NCBI GenBank assembly: GCA_007922305.1
Contig: ML677335.1
Span: 18,510,246 to 18,574,245 of the forward strand
Direction of reading: 5' to 3'
From: Dermatemys mawii
Taxonomy: Eukaryota > Chordata > Testudines > Dermatemydidae
DNA length: 64,000 nt
Part shown: positions 50,118-62,200 of the stretch, piece by piece
How the letters are laid out: each line of letters starts with the position of its first letter
Numbering within the stretch: position 1 is the first letter of the stretch
Program-made: the position numbers and the translations under genes
Notes under the pieces: generated by a model
Database searches by the model: none
The model's input: the letters and a program-made list of their open reading frames with translations, nothing else
What the model was told of the DNA's origin: nothing

Positions 50118-50823
50118 TTAGGGCTTGGTTACACTGGCACTTTATAGCGCTATAAAGGAGCGTTCCTCCAGGAGCACTATAACCTCCTACCTGTCCACAT
50201 TGGCGAGGCACATAAAGCGCTATAAATTCACATTTATAGCAGTCCTGGTAATCCTCCCTTCCCCGAGGATTAATAACTATTGCGTATTCATTGTTGCGTA
50301 TCATCGCAAGTGTGAATGGGCATTAACACTCGAAGTGCTACAAGTGATCTCTGGCAAAGCCTCGAGCCATTTAAGGCAATTGATGTCTCTTCCCTTTGTT
50401 CTGAACTGGGTGGAGGAATGCAGAAGTATGTTTTCACAGTTTATCTCTTAACTCCGCAGATAAGCAATGCAAATGTTTACGGAGGGAGCTGTGTGCCAGA
50501 GAAGACTAGCAGGCTCTGTATTTCAAAGGATATTTGCAGACAGGCTCTCAAAACGAAGAAAATCCCCTCACTCTCTCCATCCGTATACACACAACACGTT
50601 CCCCCTCACCCCCTCATTGAAAAGCATGTTGCACCCAGCTGAATGCTGGGATAGCTGCCCATAATGCACCACTCCCCGTGCCGCTGCAAGTGCCACAAAT
50701 GTGGCCACGCTATACCGCTGGCGGGTCTCAGTGTGAACAAGCTATAGCGCTATCCCTACAGCTGTATACAAAGACAGGTATAACCAAAACCGCTATAAAA
50801 CTGTAAATGCAACCAAGCCCTTA
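50118..50823. mobile_element. PIF/Harbinger-type non-autonomous element
   Basis: A 700-bp element (50121-50820) flanked by TTA on both sides (50118-50120, 50821-50823), the 3-bp duplication of Harbinger transposases. Ends are GGGCTTGGTTACACT and TGCAACCAAGCCC. Subterminal repeats of TATAGCGCTATA occur at 50143, 50216 and 50743, candidate transposase-binding sites. Overlapping plus-strand frames inside (50125-50451, 50316-50642) do not resemble a transposase or its Myb partner, so it depended on trans factors. Confidence 0.8.
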
Positions 50824-53800
50824 TTTCATTGTTTGTACATTTCAGAATCTTAATTCTGTTTTTGCATCCGTCTTTGGCTATGCCTAGTTAACAAAATGCA
50901 CCTCTTTTATGCATTCATAAATTGTTATCCCATAATTTTATTTTCTACATAGAATTGTTTTCCTGTTAGCTGGCTGAAATTTGCAAACCTTGGTCACCAG
51001 ATATATTGTGTAAACTTGTAATTAATTTTTAGTAGTCATATTACGGTATATTTGAAAAACATTTTAGTGAAATGATAAAACTACTAGGGCATTCGTTGGA
51101 TATCATTAAAAGAGTTCTGAATACTGGATCAGCTGATAACATTGCTTCTCAAGTAGCACTATCATGCACTTTTAAAGGCTAGAGAATCTGTATATGCTTA
51201 TTTAACTAGCACTCATGATACTTATGAAAATGTCAATAGTTATTAGCAAATCAAATAACCATACCAATGCACACTTGATGATGGGTTTCAAACAATTACA
51301 ATGAACAGTTAATGTACAGTTATGAGACTGTACTGTTCTCACCATGTGGAAGGAATGCACACTTAAAGTCAGCATTTGTACCTTCAAAATTATGGCTAAA
51401 TAGAAGAATGTATCCTAATGTGAAAAGGCAGAATTAATTATTTTTTTCCCTGAAGTTCTATTCATCACTGACATAAAGGAAAATCATTGCTAGTATGTTC
51501 CTAGCTACTTTATTTGGTTGCAAAACTTGCTTGTTTGTGATCAGTTAAAATTGCAGGAGTTTAGAAGGGTACATCTATCTTCAGGACTTTTTACAGTAAG
51601 TTCTCACTTTTGCTAAGATTCCTTTACTCTCTTCTGGAGACCTGTTATGAATCCTGGAAGGGTATGTGTGTGTCCCTATCTGTGATTTGAGAAACAAGGC
51701 TTGGGGCAAGGAAATGCATTTGATTTGCTCACTTTAAGACAGAGACTGCAGTGCTTATTCAAACACAACTCCTATTGAGTGCATTGGAAAGCACTGATAC
51801 ATTATCAGTAGGATCATAAAGAATCAGTAAGTTACTAGTGGCATGAGAACCACCAAAAATATTAAGCATTTTAAGCTTCTGTTTGGAAAATCAGGGAAAG
51901 TTCTTGTAAACGTTGAGTGCAGCTTTCCTTTCTGGATAAGGTTAATGAGAAAATTCTGATGAGGTAGCTCCCACAGTGCCTCTACCTTAGATTTCCATGA
52001 AAGAGGGTGCAGTTGACTGACTCCCATTGGCCTCCAGCTAGCTTTGATGGAGAGATGTGGGTGGAACTCCATTCTCCATCTTTCCTTTCCTTGGGGAAAA
52101 CATTTGGAACACACCCTTTGTGCTCTTCACAGGACCTACCCTGGACCTGGGTTGCCCTAATGCAGGCACAGACAGAATTGGCAAGAGCTTGCGGGGGTGG
52201 GAGGGCTTTACTTCCTCTTACTTTCCTGTTTGGCTGCATTAAGCATAGTCCCCATCATGGGCTTCATTAGCAGTTACATAACTCCTGGGCTGTAGTCTAT
52301 TTTTTCTCCATTCTCTTGATGTTTATTTCTTTAATATATGAGTGAGTGAATTCATGAGTGAATTAAAAAAATCATGACTTTTGAACAGCTTCTAAATGTA
52401 CAAAGCAACCTCAATGTGAAAGTAATCAAATTTTCTATTTATATTGTAACAAAATGCTCAGTGAATACAGAAGGATATTACTTCAGGAATTTTGTTTGTC
52501 TAAGTTGTGCCAGGCAATACCCACAGTGATGCATGCTTGAGGCAGATAAAAAAATTAAGCTCTTCCTATGAATTAGAAGTGGCTGTTACAGTGACTAAAC
52601 CAAGGAATTCAAAGAAGACTTCAAAATTGTGATCTTATTCCGGCACAAAATAGTTTAAGCCAGAGGACTTTAAAAGCTGCTATTATGTATTTCTTATATA
52701 TTTAAATGAAAACAATAGCATTTTAGCCAAATTCCTGAGTAAGAACACGTGGTTTGAATAAGATCTGATTATCAATCTTGTTGATTTGCATGCTAAAAGT
52801 CACATGGCTTTTTTTCAAACCATATTTTTGTACCTTTGTTCAATTCTCATCTATTGTGCAGCTCATGAAAATAGCTCCATCTTTCATGTGTAATTAGCTG
52901 ACCTTGCTTTCCCTTCAAATCTATGTCAGAGGGCAAATTTTCCATTCCTGATTATTTTGCACCCTCTGTTCATTTGAATTATTTATGCAGTTCATCATAA
53001 AATGATAAACATGTGCTTTTGAAAAAGCTTAGTTTGAAATAGTTTCATTTTAAATATAGTATACCTAATTATCCAAATAAAAATCTTATTTGCTTAGAAA
53101 ATAAATAGAATTGGATGATTTGGACAGTATTTACTAGCAATGTTCTAAAACAACATGCTGTTGAATGGGGCTGCTGCTGTGTAGCAAAACTTAGTTTGCC
53201 TGAAGGAAGGGTCAGATTTTCAAAGACATTTAGGTATTTAAAGATGCAAATAGGCATCTAGTGCAAGTTTTAAAAGGACCTAGATCCCTAACTCTTGCTG
53301 GAACCCTAGATGCTTTTTAAAATTCCACTGCATCTTTGAACACCTAAATATCTTCAAAAAACCTAGCCTTAATGTTGGGGGATGGGTGGAGTTGAGGAGG
53401 CATCAAATGTGTCTAAAAGGATTTCTGTGTAATGACCAGCCAGCACAACTACCAAGTATTCTCTTTAAAAAATTTAATTTTCTCCTCACTTCCCGCTGAA
53501 AGACTAGCAAAAACAAATGTTGGTGTCTCAGAAGTTGTTCACTTTTTTCTTCTGTGGAGAGAGGTCACATGATTATAATGAAAAAGGAGAGAAGTAAGTT
53601 TCTGGTTCTTGTCTCTAGCAAACTATTGGCTTGGGGCTGAAGGGAGGGGCTCGTGTCTCCCCCTTTTAGGACTAGAGCACATGGCTTCATGCCACCTCTT
53701 CTACACTGTCCAGCCCTTATCCTGTTCTGTGTCCCTTCTGGTCCAGTGTCCTCCTACATTCCTACCCCTCCATATAGCCATTGTCTTCTACTGTTTCCCA

Positions 53801-56002
53801 CCTGTGTTTCCCCTTTTATTTTTTTTTTATTTTACTCCACCTGGCAGCTGCAACAGATCAGTTTATATCATGAACGTTTAAAATATATACATGTGAACAT
53901 CTCCGTCCAAAGATAGCTCAGGCTAGAAGAAAGGGGAAAAATACAATGAGGAAGAAGTTGGTAATTAGTGGGACAGGTGCAGTGTAAGAAACTTGAGAGG
54001 AGAGAAGAGAAAATACTTCACTTTGACATTTCCTTTAGCAACTGGGTGTGACTGTATCTCCAGTGTCTTCACTACGAAATCAGTGTCTTTATCATATTTA
54101 CTGAACTCCCTCTGAATTCCTGATTGGGCTTTCAGTCCCCTATCAGGCCTCAGTTAATTGTCCTCTAAATGGGTTCTAAGTGTGGGGATTTACTCCTTCC
54201 CTGCTGTAAAACAAACAAAACACATCACATACATTTTGACCTATCAGACTTGAGAGTTCCCTTTTCAGTTTGTATGCAGAAAATGTTTGCACCCATACTA
54301 TTCCTTGAGAATAAAGGCACAAGATAGATAATATAGTATACTTAATTGGTAGTTGGGTTTCTTGGTACCTTTTATGTTGCTTAAGAAAAAGTTCTTGTTG
54401 TGTGTTAGTCAGATTCTACTCCCTCCCTTTTCTATTTCCCATTTTCATTTATTCTTCTCTTCTACTCAGGGTCAGGCTACATTGTTTTTGAAGGGTCAGC
54501 TCGGTGCAGACCCAGCTTAAATCTTTGGCCACAAAAGCTACCTCTGTGAGAGCATGTAAAATCAAGGGATATGTAGTTGTAAAACTACATATTTATATAA
54601 ATTGGATATATAATAGCTATACTGAGGATTTGGAGTTTATCTTCATTTGATGGGATGTCATCATTAGCTACTCATAACTATGCCACTCAGGACTGGAGAG
54701 GTCACCCTTACTTCCTGAATATAAATTCAGTGGACTTCACTTCTTGTGAAGTCTTGTCCTCCAAAAAGTTTCATTACAACAGAAAAAGACTAGTTACAAA
54801 ATGTTCCCTTTTCTTCACCTCTGCCTTGGTGATGAGAACCCTCTCCTCATCCCCTGCAGTTGCAGGAGAGGCTAGAAGGGGCATGTGTGTGTTCATGTTC
54901 CCCTTCATTCTCCACTGAGACCAGGTACACCAAGACTGCATTGGTTCCCTTTTCATTCGCTGACGGGAGTAGCCACAGTAAGACTATCCTTGGAGATTCA
55001 TCTCTTTATTCCTATGTCATATCACCAAAATCTTTTCTCCACTGCTTTTTGGTCAGGGGAGCCACTGGCCCACTGATAGCCCCTTATGCCCTTCAATGAT
55101 TTTATGGGCAAAGCAATGGCCTAGAAGTCCTCTATAGTGGGTAGGAGATAGAGAAAGAAATGCTATGTGCTGTCCGTCTTTCCTGATGAAGGTGAAATAT
55201 TAAACCCATTTAACTCAATGGGAGTTTTGACACTGACTTCAGTGGGACCAGGATTTCACTCATGGTAACCACTGTATTTCAGGACTTACGCACCCACACG
55301 TGGGTTCCTTAAGACAATTTTGCTGTAACACAGTGTAACAACATTTCTTTCTGCATAGTGGTGGCATTGTGAATATATATTCATGATAACTGCTGCCATT
55401 CCTGCTGTAATCTAATGATTATACTGGTTAATAATCTTCTGTTTTCAGTGTTCATAACTATTTTTAAAAAAATTTGCACCTGTCAGGCTGAAATTTTGTA
55501 GTCTTGGTCTCTGCCTAAAAGTGATTTTTTTCTTGGGGTGCAAAGTACAGTCAGTGATCCAAACATACTGTCATTTTACCGAGGAGGTCCCCCGGGGAAG
55601 AAATCAGGTTTCCTTAAAGCTGACACATTTTGGCAATGCTTCTTTGCTCCCAGATGCATACAGATAAGGACAGGACACAGACTGTCGCCCCAACATCTTA
55701 GAGCTCAGCCCAACAGAATGCATGGTACCCCCTGTTCCTTTGAGGGAAATGAAATGTAAATATTGTTTGAAAAGGAGTTTGCTTTGATAGGGGACCTTTT
55801 CAATTGTCTAATGAATTACACTGAACACGTGTGGACAGAGGAGTTAGTTTTTAGTCTTCATACCAGCTGGTTCTGTAAAGGGGTTACACTATGGTCCTTT
55901 GGAGCAGACCCATCCAGGTAGTCTATGCCCCTACTTGGGCAGAAAATTGGCAAAGTTTCAAAGGCATATTGCAGGAATCTGATTCTGTCAGGCTGTTATT
56001 AA
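50824..56002. other. Interval without gene
   Basis: Non-coding. It includes a worn palindromic repeat at 53209-53370 and another at 55193-55262 (CTCAATGGGAGTTTTGACAC, GACTTCAGTGGGACCAGG). The block 52740-53000 (TGATTTGCATGCTAAAAGTC, GTGTAATTAGCTGACC) contains homeobox-type and octamer-like words and no repeat signature, a candidate conserved element only. Confidence 0.4.
53209..53370. repeat. Palindromic repeat (worn)
   Basis: CAAAGACATTTAGGTATTTA at the left end is nearly complementary to CACCTAAATATCTTCAAAAA at the right, with CATCTAGTGC/CTAGATGC pairs inside. Same style as 36228-36350. Confidence 0.6.
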
Positions 56003-56179
56003 CAGTAAAACCTGCCTTAGTGACCACTTCTGAAGAGACAACCTGTCACAAGCGACTACTTGCAGAGGCCGTGGAACACCACTGCTCTCTAGTGTGCAAA
56101 CCTTTGAAGAGACACCACCTCTTACAAGGGACCACTTTTGCCAACTCCCAGGAGTGGTCACCTCTGGAAGGTTTTCCTG
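56003..56179. mobile_element. Miniature element with GTGACCAC-type inverted ends
   Basis: CAGTAAAACCTGCCTTAG followed by TGACCAC at the left matches the complement of GTGGTCACCTCTGGAAGG plus TTTTCCTG at the right with a few mismatches. The interior repeats GACCACTT and GAAGAGACA words. The superfamily is uncertain (mariner-like is possible) and no duplication is clear. Confidence 0.5.
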
Positions 56180-56724
56180 AATTTATTGGAGGGAATGTAA
56201 TGAGTATTATTTTCCTCACAAAAACAAGAAATGTAAAGGGAGGGACAGTTTTGTGGGTGGGACAATAAGGGTGAGAGGAGTTTGGGGCTGCATCAAGGGG
56301 AGGGTGATAAGAGGGACTGGGTTTTAGAGGAGTTGCAGAGATACTGAGAAGAGGGTATGGGGATGAGTGGCAGGGAGAATGGAGAAGAATAAGGGATGGG
56401 GCCCCTGTCAGCCACATATTCTCTCCTTCTGTGTGTGCATGCCAGGATGGGGTGTGGAGTTTGAGCCCCTCTCCCTACACCCATATGAGCTGGGATCTGG
56501 GTGGGTCCCTACACGTGGAAAGTTTGAGCCTCACTTCTTGCCTTCATGTGTGCTAGGATTGTGGGGGAGGCCTCTCTCTCCCTGCCCCTGTCATGTGAGC
56601 TAGGATTTGGGGGGTCCCTGAAGTGTGCCTGTGCCTGTGCCTTGCTTATTGCCTCTCTGCATTTGCTAATATCTGGAGGGTTTGACAACCCTCTTCAGAT
56701 GAGTCACACTCCTGATCAACACAG
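56180..56724. other. Interval without gene
   Basis: G/A-rich to about 56400, then mixed. Open frames exist on both strands because stops are rare in this composition; none has a domain. Confidence 0.4.
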
Positions 56725-56918
56725 TTAAACTGATCTAAGCCCCAGTGTGCAAAGCACTAGCTTCATGGGAGAATTCTCCCCTAGCAACCTCTTCTTAGGA
56801 AGTGGATTACCTATGCCAATGGGAGGGGCCCTCCTGTCGGTGTAGGTAGTGTCATCACTGAAGTACTACAGTGACACAGCTGGACCACTGAAGCTTTTTA
56901 AGTGTGGATAAGCCCTTA
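56725..56918. repeat. Palindromic miniature repeat
   Basis: GGGAGAATTCTCCCCTAGCA, GATTACCTATGCCAATGGGA, CGGTGTAGGTAGTGTC and TTTTAAGTGTGGATAAGCCC match the same turtle repeat group as 28255-28375. The core GGGAGAATTCTCCC is a perfect palindrome. Confidence 0.6.
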
Positions 56919-58455
56919 GCCTATTTTCCTGCCTTCATATGACACTTGTGAAATTTAACAACCACTTCACACTTACTCACTGGATACCATCTGAACCTGT
57001 ACTTCCCCTTGCCTATTGTTAAACTCCCAGACTGTCATATTCCACCTCATTATTGACAATTCTGTTGCTATAGGGGCAACCTACACCATTTTTCAATAGC
57101 TCCTCAAGGTGCACATGACCCCCTTTCCTTCACTTGCACACGTGGGATGGGTGCAAACCTTGATCTTTTCATTACATAATCACAGTTTTGTGATGCTCCT
57201 CAGACTAATCCCATCTCCTCAGGTCACATACGCACCTCTACCACTTTCTCACTGACTGCCTTCACCATTTGAAACAGTTACAGCTTACTCTGTGAATACA
57301 GCTGGAATGCATGCAGATAATTGCCAATGGCTATCGCTAGCTCCAATAGGGAAGAGTTAAGGTTAAGGGTATATTCATTTTAGAAGGGAACAATGAGAAG
57401 CATTAACTCTCTTCTTATGAAGTTTTTTACCATTTAATTATATAAGAACCAGATGAAAATAGCATGTGTATTTTTACAAGTTAACTATAGCGCTGAATTG
57501 TAATGTGTTGTTATACAGTTTTTGGAGTTTTTGGTGCATGCAAAAGAGAGGATGCCTCAAGCAACAATCCACAGAGGAAAATATATGGCATTCTCTACTG
57601 ACTGAAATCAGTGAATCATCCTCTTATTTCTGCAGGAGCAGTTGCCATGGGCAGTGTGTAATCTGGACAAGTGAATTCAGTGAGCTATATTTCTTCCATT
57701 TCACAGAATAGATATCTTTAGCTTTTTAGTGGAAAAGCTTGACTTTTCATCTGCTGTCTCTTAACACCCTCTGAAAGCTAAACTACGGTATGATCTTCTC
57801 ATGAACAGTTCATGTCTGCAGATGAGTAACATTGTGGATGTTGAATGCTTTCCTTGCAGACAGAATCAGGGAAAAGCTTGACCTTAGTAACAGTATCATT
57901 CAAATAATAGAATTCAGTATGTAAACTTCACAGCATAAGCTATTGTAACTACAAAAAGTAAAAACTCTAAGGCTAGTCCAGGATACCAAACAGATCTTTA
58001 GCTGGAAAATTGTCATGTGTTCTTTTACAGTGTATCTATTTTTAATTTTAAATAAGTAGTTAAAATATCATAAGCAAAATAGAATTGAGAATAAAATCAT
58101 GAAAATATGATAGTCTGGAGTCAATTGAACTAATTCTAATAACCTGTTTAAGCCCTAAATGTTAATGAATTCTCCAGAGCATTTTTAGAATTTGGTGAAT
58201 CCTGTAGAATCTCAATATTTTATATAAAAGTTGGTTTGCAAATTCCATTGGGCGTGGTAAAGTGTATCAAGTTTTAACTTTCTGATAACAATTAAAATAA
58301 ACTATAAAAGTGCTATTAATTAATTAGTGCTAGTAAAAATAGTATATAGAATTATTGTACTTTAGGGCCCTGATCCTGCAAACCCTTACACATATGTTTA
58401 ATATACAGCCAGAGTATTTGTACTGTTCGTGGCAGTACAGTATTTTTGTATTGTC
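56919..58455. other. Interval without gene
   Basis: Mixed non-coding DNA. A fragment of an interspersed repeat (GGGCCCTGATCCTGCAAACC) lies at 58364-58383. No gene recognised. Confidence 0.4.
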
Positions 58456-58764
58456 TTATTTTTCTGTGTGAGTTAATTTGAGAGCATAGTGATTGTCTGG
58501 TTTCACCCTCATGGTTGAGGCAATTGATGCAGTGGATGAGGTATGTATCAAGGATGTGAGGGACCCTGAGATTTTGAAAGGTGTGTTATGAGGGTATTGA
58601 TCACCTAGCAATGGAGAAGTGTCTGCAGGTTTTGCATCTGTTTTGGCAGTCTGGTGCTGCTTCGAGTGGTGGGGCCTGATTTGTGGGGAGCTTCCTTCTA
58701 ATGATGAGCTTGGCCATGTTGGGGTTGTCTGAAGGCAGAAGAAGTAGGTTTGGACATGATTCAA
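58456..58764 (-). pseudogene. Inverted part of PLE GIY-YIG endonuclease
   Basis: Minus-strand frames cover the Cys-rich linker and the start of the GIY-YIG domain. One frame is open for 102 codons (KTDAKPADTSPLLGDQYPHN ...), but the true protein frame shifts between frames, giving CKTCRH, then INCLNHEGETRQSL. The YIG-type glycine-glutamate-threonine stretch is at about 58490-58510. The downstream remainder of the domain is on the opposite strand. Non-functional. Confidence 0.6.
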
Positions 58765-58765
58765 A

Positions 58766-58985
58766 AAGACAATAACACACTATTGCTTGTGGGTGAGCAC
58801 TTTTCCCAAAGTGATGACTCCATATCTGACCTCTCAGTCCTCATTCTCAAAGGAAACATGCATAACACCTTCAAAAGACAAGCCTTGGTTCTCAAATTCA
58901 TAAAATCTGGTGACTACTAAAATCCATGGCCTTAACAGAGACCTTGGTTTTATGGCTCTCTAATACTTCTGTAGTCATAGGATAA
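58766..58985 (+). pseudogene. 3' part of PLE GIY-YIG endonuclease
   Basis: The plus strand reads GEHFSQSDDSISDLSVLIL-like residues with an aspartate/glutamate pattern, then FKRQALVLKFIKSGDY and a stop, then HGLNRDLGFMALxY-like residues. This is the C-terminal half of the nuclease, matching in order the residues seen in the PLE at 2820-3050 (EHFNLTGH, ELQFI, LNRDFE). Broken by stops. Confidence 0.6.
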
Positions 58986-59130
58986 TGGAGGGTTATCAGG
59001 AACCAGGATGTATTACAAATTGTTATAATTACCCACTTCATTTTAAGTGGTTTTCTACAGTATGTTTGACCCCCTAATGCTTAACAATCTGTTCCACCTG
59101 GTATCCAGCATGGACACTGGTTACCTTCCT

Positions 59131-59175
59131 GAGACCTGAAGAAGAGCTCTGTGAAGGTCAGAAAACTGGTCCCTT
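59131..59175 (+). ncRNA. Hammerhead-like motif in PLE tail (degraded stem II)
   Basis: CUGAAGA (inside CCTGAAGAAGAGCTCTG, about 59136-59142), one extra A, a GAGCUC-based hairpin now damaged, then GAAA in TCAGAAAACTGG. The spacing matches the motifs at 2.7, 3.7 and 15.5 kb. Stem II and stem III are both eroded, so this copy is unlikely to be active. Confidence 0.35.
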
Positions 59176-59230
59176 CCAGTAACAGAAGTTGGTCCACCAA
59201 AAAGACATTACCTCACCTACTTTCTCTCTT

Positions 59231-62200
59231 TTTGATATTTTTTTTTCATTTTACTTTCATTGTAAATGTAAAATTTCAACTTTTACTTCTGATTTGGAAT
59301 AATTGTGGGGTGGTTGTTTTTCAAAATTTTGGGATTTTCTGCGTAATGGAAATTGTGGTTTCTATCTCTGTGTCAAATTTTGTTCAATCAGTCTATCGTC
59401 TTTACTAAATACACTAATACTTCGCCCCCAGCTATGTTTAGCCGTGCAGACATGTAAGAGCTTGTATGATTGGCATACGTTTAACAAAGCAGCTGGCCAG
59501 GCCCAACACTTACTTTGAAATCAGAGTTTCCCTTCTCTGAAGTGAATTGTGTGCCTTGGCTGGTGACCCTCACCTGTCTGATGGAGACACAGAGAGGTGA
59601 AATAACTTGCTCAAGTATGCAGCAAGTATGCAGACTTGCTCAAGGTCTTCTATGTCCAGCCCTGTCCTATATCCATCATCCCACACCTTGGGTTGTGTGT
59701 CAGTGAGATTTCAAAAGGGTTCTGGTACGTGAGAGGTGGGACAAGTCATGGATCTTGTTGAGTGAGTCAGATCAGCATTTCTAGGGTGGTAAATTTATAG
59801 ATGAGTTTACCTGTCAGCAGCAACACAGCGTATTTTGAGGACAAAATACATGTGTGTTATAATATGGGTGAAGTAAGATGCACTAGTTCCAACAGAATAG
59901 CTTTCTAAATTGAGTGACTGCACTATACTTTAAGTGGTGGGGGGCATTGTCTGACTTGCCGGGAGGTGAAGGGGGTGAAGGAATATACCTCTTTAAACAG
60001 TACACAGGCATGGATTCTAGTGCAGCCACAAAGCAGGTCAGCATGTGGATGCTGACTCATTTCCCACCCTTCCCAAAACTTGTCTGGAAAGGAGAGGGGA
60101 ATATATAGCAGTAAGGCGGGTGAAAAAAGCGCTCACTCAGACCAAGCAGAGTAGCACCCATCCTTGGAAGTGGTGAAATACCAGTTTGGTCAGGATCCAC
60201 TATATGCACTGCACTCGCTGCTCCTTTGTCTGAGTGGGGGAAAGGAGGCTGAAAGAATTTTTCCTTCACTGCCTGATTGGCCCAGCCAAAATGGAGTTTG
60301 TTGCACCTTCCTCGCACAGGTTCAGGGAGGTGTAGTTAGGGCAAGCATGGAACTGGAGTTAGGGTATGATGTTGCAACCCATTATGAAAGCATTGGATGG
60401 ATGTCCAGGACAGGTACTCCATAAGTGAAAACATTGGTGTGGAGCAGGGAACTGTGGCATGTGGGAGCTGCAATCAGCCGAATATGTGGGCAGTGCAGGT
60501 AAACAAACTGTCCCATCCTGTCAGGGGCTTACTCTGATAGGTTGCATGCCAAAGGTTGCCAATTTGTGCCATAAGGAATGATTGGATAAATCAAATGAGG
60601 CTTAAGATGGACTTTAAAGGAGATGTTTGTTACAAGAGCAGAAACGGGGGCTCCCATGACTGGCAAAACAGTGAGCCAACGCACACGTTTCTTTATAGAC
60701 CACCTTAACCCTTATTTGAGGGGGAGAGGAGTGGTAAGGTCCCAGCAATGGGTTGGCTGGGGTCCAGGATGGAAAAGGGTTGAGGGCTGATGGAGGGCCC
60801 CAAGGATAGATATTGAAATAATCATGAATTTGCCTACACTGTACACTTTTATTTTCCAGCTACTCCCAGACTGATGATAAAGTTACAGGCTAACTAAACC
60901 ATATCCAGTGACTCCTGGCTTCCTCCTGGTATAGCCAGACAATGAATACATGTTAGAAGGATGGGGAAACTGAATACCTTAGGGTGACAAACTAGCCACT
61001 GAAATGCATAGTATTTCTATGTTACAAAAAACACAGATGAAGATACAGAATGTATATATTTCTATGGAATTCAGCATAATCTGGAAAATTGCAGGTCTTG
61101 TTTAGTGTGGAGAAAATATTGAGGCACTCTCTCTGGGATATTAATTAGCAAATTAAATGTAATGCTAAATAATGTTACAGTATTTGAGTTTTCCATTTTA
61201 GTCTGGTTAACTTCTATTTTAAATATGATGGTTTAGTGACTATAACCATGTTTGATATTAATTCATCAATGTAAATTCTTGAATTACATGATGCCTGAAG
61301 TTAAAAGTTTGTAGAACATATGAATTATGGAAGCTTTTGTTCAGTGCAAAATTTGTCTTTGGTAAATTTATTATAATATAAGCTTTAATGTTACTCAGGG
61401 GGATCATTATAATATCCAGATCAGCTCTGACTGTAAGACTTATTACTTCCTATTTTTTTAAAGGGCATAATTCTGCTTTATTTGAAATGTGTTTCTTTAT
61501 CAAATAAGGTAAAAGTATTTCCCTTAAAAATGGAAACACTATCAATTCTCCTATATAGATACTTTTGGAGCACAAGTAGCAGACTAAAGTTGTATCTCTG
61601 AAAATAATTTCAGAATCAATTAAGCACAGTTGTTACAATGACCTTTCATGGTATTTTTGCTTGTTTAAATCACTGGCATCAGAATCCTACTGGTTAAGCT
61701 TATTTGTTTTACATTTCTGTACTTTGTTCTGAAATAACTTTTGTTGGAACTTAGTAATGTTCAGGTATTGTGAACATAAAAACACCTCAGAGGCAAGTGA
61801 AGTCAATTTTAAGGTACTGTTCTGTATTCATCTTGGAATCTTGATAACTGTACATTATACTAGCACATTCATTGGTAGTTTTGTTTAAATTAGACACTGT
61901 ATGTTTCAGTGAAGTACCCTGAATTTTAAATTACAGTGAATCTTTATACTTTTTAAGTAATCCAGAGTAATAAAATATAAATGTCCTTTTAACAGTTATC
62001 TATGTAGGAAATTGGCATGATTTCTTTTAAATAACACTGCAACAAATCCTATTTGAACCCATATCAGACCGTGATCAAATAGAGCTCAGTTTCAAATCTG
62101 CTCTTTAGTATATCACAATAACATTCCTTAATGAAGAATTCCTGGCCAAAACAGTTGCAGAATATATTCTTATTTCTCTGAATGACTAAATCTTTATCTT

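Larger units (their letters stand above)
58456..59230 (+). mobile_element. Second Penelope-like family, 5'-inverted copy
   Basis: The 3' half (about 58766-59230, plus) carries GGGTGAGCACTTTTCCCAAA, matching the GEHF motif of a GIY-YIG nuclease, then SDLSVLILKGN and KRQALVLKFIKS, then a tail with CCTGAAGAAGAGCTCTG and AACAGAAGTTGGTCCA. The 5' half (58456-58745) encodes the preceding part of the same protein, but on the minus strand: NPNMAKL-type positions, Cys-rich residues, and a stretch equivalent to GETRQSLCSQIN. The copy is thus split and inverted at about 58746-58766. It lacks the reverse transcriptase. I recognise the family from turtle genomes. Confidence 0.75.

Noticed and set aside
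55891..56268. 125-codon open frame through the GACCACTT-rich segment
   Set aside because: It spans the inverted-end miniature element at 56003-56179 and includes its non-coding repeats.
58456..58764. 102-codon minus-strand frame as a new small protein
   Set aside because: It is one frame of an inverted Penelope-like endonuclease fragment; the homologous residues lie in shifting frames.
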